In this document: positions 52,557-61,192 of the stretch, in pieces
Layout: each line of letters begins with the position of its first letter
How positions within the stretch are numbered: the first letter of the stretch is position 1
DNA from: Thalassotalea sp. PP2-459
GTDB lineage: Bacteria > Pseudomonadota > Gammaproteobacteria > Enterobacterales > Alteromonadaceae
Length of the DNA stretch: 64,000 bases
Direction of reading: 5' to 3'
Assembly (NCBI RefSeq): GCF_001913705.1
Contig: NZ_MKQD01000013.1
Location: 1 to 64,000, forward strand
Position numbers and translations under genes: made by a program
The notes under the pieces: generated by a model
What the model saw: only the letters and a program-made list of their open reading frames with translations
Told to the model about the DNA's origin: nothing
Database searches by the model: none

Positions 52557-52727
52557 TTAGCTAAAAAATCGTTCGATGATCCAGTGATAAAGTGTACCGC
52601 CTAAATATATACCAACAATTCCTGCGATTCCTGAAATTACCGGAGGTGCTGGAAGTGGAAGTTTGATCACTGAAAAAATTAAACCGACTAGCGCACCTGC
52701 AAATAAAGCCAATGCAATCTCTGCCAT
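52557..52727 (-). CDS. XapX domain (DUF1427) small membrane protein
   Basis: A 56-residue frame with AAGGA seven bases before ATG. Two hydrophobic helices flank a PLPAPPVISG turn, the XapX/DUF1427 hallmark. The start lies four bases after the add stop, so it is the second gene of an add operon. XapX is named from association with xanthosine use; a nucleoside-linked role fits the locus. Confidence 0.8.
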   Translation of the reverse strand: MAEIALALFAGALVGLIFSVIKLPLPAPPVISGIAGIVGIYLGGTLYHWIIERFFS

Positions 52728-52730
52728 AAG

Positions 52731-53750
52731 TTATTCCTTCTGTTGTAAATGATTAAATGCCGTTTTATTTAACAACGCTTGGCGTGCCGAGGTTGATAAA
52801 AAACTAGCATCCACACTATTTTGTTGTAATTGTGTAATGTGTTTTTCTTGCAAATTAAATAACGAACTTGCTAGCTTATATTCCTTGATTAGTTCAGTAT
52901 TTTCAACTGCTGGATCATCGGTATTAAGTGTTACCAACAAACCTTTGTCTAGAAATACTGGCAAAGGGTGGTTAGCTAGGTTGGTAATAGTACCCGTTTG
53001 GTAATTTGAGGTTAGACATGATTCGATGGCAATATTGTGTGCGATCATATATTCAAGCAATTTATTATCGTGCTGGCAAGCGACACCATGCCCGATCCGG
53101 CTTGCGCCAAGTTCTTTTATAGCTTGCCAAATACTTTCACTACCTGCAGCTTCGCCAGCATGTACAGTCACTTGTAAATCAGTTTGTTTAATCTTATTAA
53201 AATGTTCAGTAAACATATCGCCAGGGTAGTTATATTCATCACCGGCTAAATCAACCGCAACGAACTTGTCTTTGTGCGTTAAAATACCACTTAATTCATC
53301 CATACACTTTTGTTGACCAAAGGTTCTACTTAAAATACCAATGAGGTTTGCCTCAACGTTGTGGAGTTTTTTAGCTTGATTTACGCCATCAGCGACCGCC
53401 TCTATTACGCCTTCTATGGGTAATTGGTGATTCATTGCCATGTAATAGGGTGAAAATCTTAATTCAGCATAATCAATACCCGCTGAGACTAAATCTTCTA
53501 TATTTTCATAGGCGACACGTTGGCAATCTTCTAAAGTAGCTAACACGGCTACACCCCAATCTAATTTCTTCAAAAAGGCCAATAAGTCAGGTTCGGATTC
53601 TTGTATTTGTACCAACGGCATAAAGTGTTCAATTGTTGATACCGGTAATGAAATGTTATGTTGCTGTGCAAGTTGCCAAATGGTGCTTGGGCGGATATTT
53701 CCGTCTAGATGACGATGAAGGTCGATTAATGGCAGCGTATTATTGAGCAT
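52731..53750 (-). CDS. add: adenosine deaminase
   Basis: The protein has 339 residues. Zinc and catalytic motifs: DLHRHLDGN, VTVHAGEA (catalytic Glu), SRIGHG and NTDDPAV. It deaminates adenosine and deoxyadenosine to inosines for DeoD. Co-transcribed with the XapX gene. Confidence 0.95.
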   Translation of the reverse strand: MLNNTLPLIDLHRHLDGNIRPSTIWQLAQQHNISLPVSTIEHFMPLVQIQESEPDLLAFLKKLDWGVAVLATLEDCQRVAYENIEDLVSAGIDYAELRFSPYYMAMNHQLPIEGVIEAVADGVNQAKKLHNVEANLIGILSRTFGQQKCMDELSGILTHKDKFVAVDLAGDEYNYPGDMFTEHFNKIKQTDLQVTVHAGEAAGSESIWQAIKELGASRIGHGVACQHDNKLLEYMIAHNIAIESCLTSNYQTGTITNLANHPLPVFLDKGLLVTLNTDDPAVENTELIKEYKLASSLFNLQEKHITQLQQNSVDASFLSTSARQALLNKTAFNHLQQKE

Positions 53751-53887
53751 ATAAAGTAAATATCCTTACCGTTGTGTAAACAATTACGTGAATTTTTATT
53801 CTAGTTCTTAATTATATCGTTTTTTTCCGATTTTATGTTGGTATTGTTGATATAACGCTGTTAAATTAGCCGACGGGATTCTTATCT

Positions 53888-53903
53888 AGGTGTCTAGACG
53901 TAC
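53888..53903 (+). promoter_or_regulatory. MetJ-box-like tandem octamers
   Basis: AGGTGTCTAGACGTAC: two adjacent octamers, each matching 6 of 8 bases of AGACGTCT, centred on TCTAGA, about 35 bases upstream of aroG. Such a site near a DAHP synthase would be unexpected; it may be chance. Confidence 0.3.
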
Positions 53904-53939
53904 AAAACAAAATCATAGTAGTAAATAAAGAGAAATAAT

Positions 53940-54992
53940 ATGTTCTACCAAACAGACGATGTGCGCATCGAAAAAATTAAAGAATTGTTACCTCCAGTGG
54001 CGTTACTGGAGCGATTTCCTGGTTCAGAAAAAGCGTCTGAAACAGTGTTTAGTGGTAGAGCAGCTATCAGTAAAATTTTTAACCATCAAGACGATAGGTT
54101 ATTAGTGGTTATTGGGCCATGTTCAATCCATGATCCAGAGGCTGCAATTGAATATGGCAAACGCTTGGTTAAGTTAAGAGAAAAATACCAAGATAACCTT
54201 GAAATTGTGATGCGTGTTTATTTTGAAAAGCCACGTACTACGGTTGGTTGGAAAGGGCTTATAAATGATCCTTATTTAGATAACAGTTTTAAGCTAAATG
54301 ATGGTTTGCGTATTGGCAGAAAGTTATTAGCTGATTTAAATGATCTTGGTTTACCTACTGCAGGTGAGTTTTTAGATATGATCACGCCTCAGTATATGGC
54401 CGATTTTATGTGTTGGGGGGCGATTGGTGCTCGAACGACTGAAAGCCAAGTACATCGAGAGCTTTCATCTGGTTTGTCTTGTCCGGTTGGTTTTAAAAAT
54501 GGTACTGACGGTACCATTAAAATTGCCATAGATGCGATTGGATCTGCCGCTGCGTCACATCACTTTTTATCAGTCACTAAATTTGGACATTCAGCAATCG
54601 TTCAAACAACAGGTAACCCTGATTGTCATATTATTTTACGTGGCGGTAAAGCACCCAACTATGATGCAGAAAGCGTTAAACAAGTAACTGACCAATTAGC
54701 CTCGTCAAACTTGAATACTAAAATTATGATTGATTTTAGTCATGGTAACTCGAGCAAAAAATTTGAAAATCAGATGGTTGTTTGTCGAGATGTTAGTGAA
54801 CAATTGGCTAAAGGTAATAATGATATTTTTGGCGTCATGGTTGAAAGTCACTTGGTTGAAGGCAGACAAGATTTAGTTGACGGTAAAGCTAACGTTTACG
54901 GTCAATCTATTACTGACGCATGTATTGGTTGGTCAGATACAGAAACGTTACTCGCACAGCTAAACGAAGCCGTGGACAAACGTAGAGGTTAA
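53940..54992 (+). CDS. aroG: DAHP synthase, AroG (Phe-sensitive) type
   Basis: The protein has 350 residues and aligns end to end with E. coli AroG: GPCSIHDP, KPRTTVGWKGL, GARTTESQVHRE and ITDACIGW. It condenses PEP and erythrose-4-phosphate, the first step of the shikimate pathway. Phe sensitivity is assumed from type. A terminator follows. Confidence 0.94.
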   Translation: MFYQTDDVRIEKIKELLPPVALLERFPGSEKASETVFSGRAAISKIFNHQDDRLLVVIGPCSIHDPEAAIEYGKRLVKLREKYQDNLEIVMRVYFEKPRTTVGWKGLINDPYLDNSFKLNDGLRIGRKLLADLNDLGLPTAGEFLDMITPQYMADFMCWGAIGARTTESQVHRELSSGLSCPVGFKNGTDGTIKIAIDAIGSAAASHHFLSVTKFGHSAIVQTTGNPDCHIILRGGKAPNYDAESVKQVTDQLASSNLNTKIMIDFSHGNSSKKFENQMVVCRDVSEQLAKGNNDIFGVMVESHLVEGRQDLVDGKANVYGQSITDACIGWSDTETLLAQLNEAVDKRRG

Positions 54993-55006
54993 TAGATAAC
55001 CATAAT

Positions 55007-55046
55007 ACCGCAATCAGCTCATTCAGTCTTGATTGCGGTCATTTTT
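55007..55046. terminator. aroG terminator
   Basis: ACCGCAATCA/TGATTGCGGT stem, 13-base loop, then a T-run. Ends at the convergent EAL gene. Confidence 0.8.
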
Positions 55047-57597
55047 CAACGGGTATATATTCGCCTTTTAAAGGTGTTTTGACTCTCCCTTGTACTAACG
55101 AAGTTAACCATTGCTTGTACTCTTCAAGCGGCATTGGCTTAGCATAGTAATATCCTTGCCCTATATCACAGCCAAACTTTCTTAAGGTTGCCTCATCTTC
55201 TTCACTGTTAATACCTTCTGCAACAACCTCTAATCCTAAACCTTTCGCCATCTTAACTGTTGCCTCAGCAATGACTAAGCGCTTTTTGTCTTGATTAATA
55301 TTTTCAACAAATTGACGATCAACTTTAAGTTCTTGAAAGGGTAGATGGCTGATTTGAGACATAGACGAGTAACCCGTACCAAAGTCATCAATACTGATAG
55401 TAATGCCGAGGTCGGTAAGTTGCTCAATGACTCGCATCGTGTGTGCGTTATTAGTAAAACTTGCGGACTCTGTTAACTCAAAAATAATTTTATCACTTGC
55501 AACTCCTGATGCTTCTATTATATCTAATGCTCTGGCTAAAAAGTGCTTAGATGAAATATCTTTGCCGCTAATATTAATGGAAACTAAATGGTTGAAGCCA
55601 TATTCATCCATTAGTTGTTTTTGGTGATGCAATGCTTGTTGAATTACCCAAAAAGTGACTTCATGAATTAAGCCCATATCTTCAGCAATGGGGATAAACA
55701 CATTTGGTGGTATAAAGCCTTCTTTTGCATGTTGCCACCGTAACAAGCATTCACTACTGCAAACACGTAACGTTCTTAAGTCTACTTGAGGCTGGTGGTA
55801 AAGCATCAAGGTATTATTCTTAATTGCTTGTTTTAAATCGCTAGTGAGCTTAAACAAATACTGCGTTGTATCTTTAACATCGTTTTCATAATGACTCCAC
55901 TTTAGTACATTATTTTCCGCATTTGCCGTTGCAATGAGCGCACGGTTGAGCAACAGGTGGCTTTTATCACCATCTACAGGGAAGCGTGCTAAGCCAATAA
56001 CTGCAGTTAACGGCAGCTTTACTTGGGTGATGTGAAAATTTTCCTGTACTACCTGTTGTATTGATTCAAATAGCATTTCAGCAGGCTGTTCATCAACATG
56101 ATGATCAATAATCAAGGCAAAACAAGTATGGTTTATTAAACATATCTTTTCTTGCTTATCTGTAATCGGAATTATCGCGTCGTTGTATTGAAAGAGCGAA
56201 GAAAGTTTACCGTATAACTGTTTAAACAACTGTGTATTCATTTCGTCATTAATATAAAGCGCTACTTTTTCAATATGCTCAGGTTTAACTATACAAACAC
56301 TAAAGTCATTGTATTTCTGTTGAACAAGGTTATTGATACAGGTTTCAAGGTTTGATTTTCTGGGGATACCACTTGATAGATGATAAGCAATATTTGTTAT
56401 TTTATCTTGCTCATTACGGCGCATTCTTTCTGCAAGGGCAAAAGCCATCAAAGATACTTCGGCAATAATAGCGATTAAAAATGCGTTACTGGTGAGAAAA
56501 GAATAATCAATAATATTGAGCAGTACAGCAGGTTGAATTGCCGCACCTATGAGTAGTGGTATCCATGAAGCAAGGTAATATTTTGCCCAAGAAAGGTTTC
56601 CCCTTATACGTTTTATTAGTAGGTAAATAGCCAATATAAATACGAGAGGCTGAATAGAAAAAAATACAGTTGCTTGCGCTACTTTATCAAGTGTCAAGGT
56701 TGCGAATATAGCGACAACTAAACAGAAACAGACAGTAATAGCAATGCGATACGTGATGCTTTGTTGCTTATCATATCGCAGAAAAAATAAGGTAAAAAAC
56801 AGTAAAAACAGTACAAGAAGGAAGTGTAGCGGTATAAGATATTTATCGATTTGTTGATTAAAGAAGTCATCAAATAAGATATAACCGAAACCCGTGATAC
56901 TTGACATAATTAAAAAGGCTGACAACAAGTAACCAATGTAAAACAAATACACTTTATCTTTGACTGCAAAAAACAAGACTAAATTGTATAAAATCATTAA
57001 CAACGCAATGCCAATAAAAGCGCCATATAAAAATTGAGCTGTTAGAATGTGTAAATCAAAAGTGGATTGCGATATTAATAGAATAGGTACATTAGGCGGG
57101 CCATCTGTACGAATTTGTAGTAAATAGCTTTGTTCATTACGAGGTGTTAGTTCAATGTTTATGTGTGGATAAATTTGATGAAAAGGTAAGTGCTGTAAAG
57201 TTAAGTTTTTTTGTATTGTATTGTTTTTTATTGGGTATACTTTAAAAACATCAAGCAGCTTATTATCTGCAAAAAGCACTAGAGAAACGTGATGTGATTG
57301 TGTGTTTTTGATATCCACTAATACCCAGTAGGTTTGATCTTTAAGGGCAAAAGGAATTTCAGCAGGTGTTGTTTGCTTGAATAGCGAGATATTATCGAGA
57401 ATGTTCTTGTTATCAATAATATTTGAACTATCTATCCAATATTTATAGTTTACGTCGGTAGTATCGCTTGGTTGTTTTTTCGTTAATTGGCTAAGATTAC
57501 TGCTCGATTGATAAAATATTATTAATAAGCTAAACGCTATAAATAGTATAAATATTCGTGTCAGTGCTAACGAGGCGTAGGAAGCAATTTTTTTCAT
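55039..57597 (-). CDS. 7TMR-DISM sensor with degenerate GGDEF and EAL domain
   Basis: The protein has 852 residues. TM helix near the N-terminus, a periplasmic 7TMR-DISM extracellular domain (about 45-180), seven TM helices (about 185-390), a GGDEF-like domain lacking the GG(D/E)EF motif, and a C-terminal EAL domain (about 585-830). EAL catalytic residues look intact: ECLLRW, NISGKD, FELTES, DDFGTGYSS, KVDRQFV, VVAEGI and GQGYYY. It is probably an active c-di-GMP phosphodiesterase controlled by an extracellular ligand. Monocistronic. Confidence 0.9.
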   Translation of the reverse strand: MKKIASYASLALTRIFILFIAFSLLIIFYQSSSNLSQLTKKQPSDTTDVNYKYWIDSSNIIDNKNILDNISLFKQTTPAEIPFALKDQTYWVLVDIKNTQSHHVSLVLFADNKLLDVFKVYPIKNNTIQKNLTLQHLPFHQIYPHINIELTPRNEQSYLLQIRTDGPPNVPILLISQSTFDLHILTAQFLYGAFIGIALLMILYNLVLFFAVKDKVYLFYIGYLLSAFLIMSSITGFGYILFDDFFNQQIDKYLIPLHFLLVLFLLFFTLFFLRYDKQQSITYRIAITVCFCLVVAIFATLTLDKVAQATVFFSIQPLVFILAIYLLIKRIRGNLSWAKYYLASWIPLLIGAAIQPAVLLNIIDYSFLTSNAFLIAIIAEVSLMAFALAERMRRNEQDKITNIAYHLSSGIPRKSNLETCINNLVQQKYNDFSVCIVKPEHIEKVALYINDEMNTQLFKQLYGKLSSLFQYNDAIIPITDKQEKICLINHTCFALIIDHHVDEQPAEMLFESIQQVVQENFHITQVKLPLTAVIGLARFPVDGDKSHLLLNRALIATANAENNVLKWSHYENDVKDTTQYLFKLTSDLKQAIKNNTLMLYHQPQVDLRTLRVCSSECLLRWQHAKEGFIPPNVFIPIAEDMGLIHEVTFWVIQQALHHQKQLMDEYGFNHLVSINISGKDISSKHFLARALDIIEASGVASDKIIFELTESASFTNNAHTMRVIEQLTDLGITISIDDFGTGYSSMSQISHLPFQELKVDRQFVENINQDKKRLVIAEATVKMAKGLGLEVVAEGINSEEDEATLRKFGCDIGQGYYYAKPMPLEEYKQWLTSLVQGRVKTPLKGEYIPVEK

Positions 57598-57870
57598 TAA
57601 TCGTTAGTGATGTTAATCTAATCTAAATTAACTGTAGCAAATAATTTAAAGATTGGTAATTATTAACCAGAAAATACTAGTAATTATATCTACTTACCAT
57701 GGAAGTATTGTTATTATGTGTGTTTTAATTTGCATGTGGTTATTCATCATAATTTGTACTCGCTAAATAAATGCTTTTACGTTAGGGTAATTGATTAAAA
57801 TTTCGTAGTGCTTGAAGCTAAAAACGCGAATAAGGGTTGTTTACTACTTGGACAAACATTGGAAAAATAA
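57598..57870. other. divergent promoter region
   Basis: About 270 bases between divergent genes; A+T-rich, no distinct operator recognised. Confidence 0.4.
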
Positions 57871-58365
57871 ATGAATGAAAATATCGTGAATAAGGATATA
57901 AAACGTATCTTATTTGTTTGCATGGGTAATATATGCCGCTCTCCGACAGCTGAAGCTGTATTTAGGCATAAAGCTGAACGTAATAAATTAGATCTTAGTA
58001 TTGATTCTGCAGGTACTATTGGTTCGCATGCCCGTGAAAAGCCTGATCATAGAGCGCAAAAAATCGGCATAGAGCGCGGTTATGACTTTGATAAAATACG
58101 AGCGAGAAAGGTAGAAATCGAAGATTTCACGGAATTTGATATTATTTTGGCGATGGATGAACAAAATATAAAAGATTTAAAGAAAGTAGCGCCGCTTGGT
58201 TATCACGATAAAATTCATTTATTTTTAGAGTTTGCAAATAACTTTCAAGATACTGAAGTGCCTGATCCATATTACGGTGGTGCGCGAGGCTTTAAATATG
58301 TACTTGATCTTGTAGAAGATGCAAGTGATGGTTTGATCGCGCAACTAAAAAAGCTAGGTAAGTAA
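57871..58365 (+). CDS. low-molecular-weight protein tyrosine phosphatase
   Basis: The protein has 164 residues. The P-loop FVCMGNICRSPTAE holds the nucleophilic Cys and Arg (CX5R), and the general acid is in VPDPYYGG. Cytoplasmic. It stands alone without a tyrosine kinase/capsule locus nearby; the target is unknown. Confidence 0.93.
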   Translation: MNENIVNKDIKRILFVCMGNICRSPTAEAVFRHKAERNKLDLSIDSAGTIGSHAREKPDHRAQKIGIERGYDFDKIRARKVEIEDFTEFDIILAMDEQNIKDLKKVAPLGYHDKIHLFLEFANNFQDTEVPDPYYGGARGFKYVLDLVEDASDGLIAQLKKLGK

Positions 58366-58399
58366 CACCTAGCTTTAAAAAAATTACTGATAATAAAAG

Positions 58400-58424
58400 A
58401 AGCACTAAATTTTTAGTGCTTTTT
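58400..58424 (-). terminator. ilvH terminator
   Basis: AGCACTAAA/TTTAGTGCT hairpin that overlaps the last codons of ilvH, with a T-rich run on the minus strand. Confidence 0.65.
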
Positions 58425-58902
58425 CACCCCGAGCAATACCTACTGTTCCTGATCTTACCGATTCAATAATTTCTGTTTCGTTGGCGAGAGTTTTTACAAA
58501 AGCATTAACCTTTTTGTCGTCACCTGTCAGCTGAATGGTATACACCTGTTTACCTATATCAACAATTGAACCTCTGAAAATATCGGTGATCCGTTTCACT
58601 TCCGTGCGTGATTTTTCATTCATTGCAAGCACTTTGATCAGTAAAATTTCACGTTCAACATGCTCTCGATCAGTAAGGTCAGTAATTTTAATCACGTCAA
58701 TTAGTTTGTTAACCTGCTTAACAATTTGCTCTAATACTCGATCATCACCACGCGTAGTGATTGTGATCCTTGATAGGCTTTGATCCTCAGTAGGCGCAAC
58801 GGTTAGGCTTTCAATGTTGAAAGCGCGTTGTGAAAATAAGCCCACAATGCGTGAAAGAGACCCAGGTTCATTTTCCAATAATATTGCAAGAATACGACGC
58901 AT
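58405..58902 (-). CDS. ilvH: acetolactate synthase small (regulatory) subunit
   Basis: About 165 residues from ATG 58902, which overlaps the ilvI stop (TAATG). An ACT domain at the N-terminus (RRILAILLENEPGSLSRIVGLF) is the valine-binding regulatory part, followed by the C-terminal interaction domain. It pairs with the large subunit for branched-chain amino acid synthesis. The longer frame to 58929 lies inside ilvI. Confidence 0.94.
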   Translation of the reverse strand: MRRILAILLENEPGSLSRIVGLFSQRAFNIESLTVAPTEDQSLSRITITTRGDDRVLEQIVKQVNKLIDVIKITDLTDREHVEREILLIKVLAMNEKSRTEVKRITDIFRGSIVDIGKQVYTIQLTGDDKKVNAFVKTLANETEIIESVRSGTVGIARGEKALKI

Positions 58903-60626
58903 TATGCTTTTACTCCTTTCTTTAACCACATTTCATCAATAGCACCTTGTTTTATTTGCATCGGGTAAACATGTTCTAGTTCATCAACTAAAATATCAAC
59001 AAAGACTAATCGGTTTTTTATTGAGAATGCCTCGCGTAATTTTTCATCAAGCTCTGTAAGTTGATTAATTTGTATGCCTACATGACCGTACGATTCTGCT
59101 AATTTAACAAAATCAGGTAATGATTCCATATACGAAGAAGAGTGACGACCACCATAAATCATATCTTGCCACTGCCTTACCATACCTAAAGAGCGATTGT
59201 TTAGCGAAACTATTACTACAGGTAATTGGTATTGAAGGCAGGTTGAAAGTTCTTGAATGTTCATTTGAATAGAACCATCACCTGTAATACAAACAACATG
59301 ACTGTCAGGAAAGGCTAATTTAACCCCCATTGCAGCAGGCAAACCAAAACCCATCGTGCCTAAGCCACCAGAATTAATCCATTGTCTTGGCTTGGCAAAA
59401 GGGTAGTACTGTGCGGCAAACATTTGGTGTTGGCCAACATCAGAGCAAAGGTAAGCTTCACCGTTGGTGATTTCATAAACCGCTTCTATTACTCTTTGAG
59501 GCTTAATTTTATCGTTATTTTGTTGATAGCTAATACTACTTAACGAACGCCATTCATTAATTTGTTGCCACCATTGCTCATTCGAAGTCGATTCAGGAGT
59601 AAAGTTTATATTCTCCAACTCTTCCTGTAATTGTGCTAACACAATATCAATTAATCCAACTACGGGGATGTGTGCATTAATAGTTTTAGAAATTGATGTG
59701 GGGTCAATATCAACATGTACAATTTTTGCGTCAGGGCAGAATTTTTTTACATTGTTAGTAACTCGATCATCAAACCTAGCGCCAAGGGCTAAAATTACGT
59801 CTGCATTTGCCATGGCTTTGTTAGCTTCTAAGCTACCATGCATACCTAACATACCAATAAAGTTTTTGTGAACGCCAGATATTCCACCGAGCCCCATAAG
59901 GGTATTAGTACAAGGAGCATTTAACGTTTCAACTAAACGGGTAAGTTGCTCTGATGCGTCTGCTAATACAATGCCGCCACCAGAATAAACCACTAAACGT
60001 TTTGCTTCTGTGATGGCTGTTATCGCCTTTTTAATCTGTTTAGGGTGGCCTTTTTTAGTTGGATTATAAGAACGTAGTTTGACATCAGTTTCGATGTTAA
60101 AAGCTGCCTTATTTTGCGGGATTAAAATATCTTTCGGTAATTCAACAACAACAGGGCCAGGGCGGCCAGATTTAGCAATATAATGGGCTTTAGCAATAAC
60201 ATTAGGAATTTCTGCAAGGTCGCGACAGTTAAAACTATGTTTCACTATTGGCCGGGAACAGCCAACAATATCAGTTTCTTGGAATGCGTCGTCACCGATT
60301 AAGCTTGTCGGTACTTGACCTGCTAGTACAACCATCGGGATTGAATCCATATATGCGGTTGCGATCCCTGTAACACAGTTAGTTGCACCTGGGCCAGAGG
60401 TTGCAAGTACGTAACCTACTTCTCCTGTCGCTCTTGAAAAGCCGTCGGCCATATGGGTAGCAGCTTGTTCATGTCTCACAAGAATATGTTCAACGTCCTC
60501 TTGTTGAAATATTGCATCATATATATCGAGAACAGAGCCGCCAGGATAGCCAAATACATATTTTACCTTAAGTGCCGATAGTGCTTTAACGACCATTTCA
60601 GCACCAGTAAATGTTTGTGTTGCCAT
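58902..60626 (-). CDS. ilvI: acetolactate synthase large subunit
   Basis: From ATG 60626 the protein has 574 residues, the same as E. coli Ilv[14 protein letters not shown] and RHEQAA (catalytic Glu) form the N-terminal part; the ThDP motif is [13 protein letters not shown]...N. It makes acetolactate and acetohydroxybutyrate. The frame extends upstream to 60740 through the attenuator, but that part is leader RNA. Confidence 0.95.
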   Translation of the reverse strand: MATQTFTGAEMVVKALSALKVKYVFGYPGGSVLDIYDAIFQQEDVEHILVRHEQAATHMADGFSRATGEVGYVLATSGPGATNCVTGIATAYMDSIPMVVLAGQVPTSLIGDDAFQETDIVGCSRPIVKHSFNCRDLAEIPNVIAKAHYIAKSGRPGPVVVELPKDILIPQNKAAFNIETDVKLRSYNPTKKGHPKQIKKAITAITEAKRLVVYSGGGIVLADASEQLTRLVETLNAPCTNTLMGLGGISGVHKNFIGMLGMHGSLEANKAMANADVILALGARFDDRVTNNVKKFCPDAKIVHVDIDPTSISKTINAHIPVVGLIDIVLAQLQEELENINFTPESTSNEQWWQQINEWRSLSSISYQQNNDKIKPQRVIEAVYEITNGEAYLCSDVGQHQMFAAQYYPFAKPRQWINSGGLGTMGFGLPAAMGVKLAFPDSHVVCITGDGSIQMNIQELSTCLQYQLPVVIVSLNNRSLGMVRQWQDMIYGGRHSSSYMESLPDFVKLAESYGHVGIQINQLTELDEKLREAFSIKNRLVFVDILVDELEHVYPMQIKQGAIDEMWLKKGVKA

Positions 60627-60672
60627 TGAATTTTCCCTTACTAAGAGTTGTTTCCTAAAATACTGAAATAAA

Positions 60673-60702
60673 AAACCCCCGGTCTTTTCAGAGCGAGGGT
60701 TT
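60673..60702 (-). terminator. attenuator terminator of ilvIH leader
   Basis: AACCC...GGGGTT-type hairpin with a six-T run on the minus strand, about 50 bases before ilvI and about 35 after the leader peptide stop. Confidence 0.8.
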
Positions 60703-60736
60703 AATGAAAATATTTCGTTAGTTTTTACACACAATA

Positions 60737-60805
60737 TCAACCCCGCATTGGTTTTAAAACCACTACGACTGAGAGGACGACATTGAGTACATTAACTAGG
60801 TTCAT
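60737..60805 (-). CDS. ilv leader peptide, Val/Leu-rich
   Basis: A 22-codon frame from ATG 60805 to TGA 60737 coding for eight Val and four Leu, including four consecutive Val. It lies upstream of a palindrome (GGTTTTAAAACC, 60750-60761) and a rho-independent terminator. That is the layout of ivbL/ilvL-type attenuation: stalling at Val/Leu codons favours antitermination. The ribosome site is weak by eye. Confidence 0.85.
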   Translation of the reverse strand: MNLVNVLNVVLSVVVVLKPMRG

Positions 60806-60846
60806 TTGTTATTTTGTATAATATATTCTTTAAATGATATGTGTTT

Positions 60847-60874
60847 ATATTAGGCGACTGACTTTACATGTCAA
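60847..60874 (-). promoter_or_regulatory. candidate sigma-70 promoter of ilvIH
   Basis: On the minus strand, TTGACA (60869-60874), 16-base spacer, then TAATAT (60847-60852), about 40 bases before the leader ATG. Confidence 0.6.
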
Positions 60875-61192
60875 CAAAAAATGTAGCTATTAGTCTCATT
60901 CAAATATATTGATCTGTTATGGCTGTGCAATGTGTGGTTATAAGCAGGCTAAGAGTATCATTGTTTTTACGAATATTCAGGCTCTATTGCCTTTTAAGAT
61001 GAAAGTTGTATTAAAAAGAAAATTAAGTGTGTGATTTTATATACCTTAAAATTATCGTTGCTAATAAAGGGTAATGTCAGGTAATGTTTTAAGGTAACAA
61101 ATAAATATCTTCAATTTTTCATAAGTTTAACGTAAATATGATCTACACTTATATTTAAAAAAGTTAACGCTAACGGAGTAGATGAGAAGCAA
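60875..61192. other. intergenic region between ilv promoter and HD-GYP gene
   Basis: About 320 A+T-rich bases. GTTAACGCTAAC-like inverted bases lie about 30 before the next start. No gene supported. Confidence 0.4.

Noticed and set aside
58351-58375. Hairpin over the tyrosine phosphatase stop codon as a terminator
   Set aside because: Stem is good but it is followed by A rather than T on the plus strand.
60627-60740. 38-residue N-terminal extension of IlvI
   Set aside because: This stretch is the attenuator terminator region; the start at 60626 gives the standard IlvI length.
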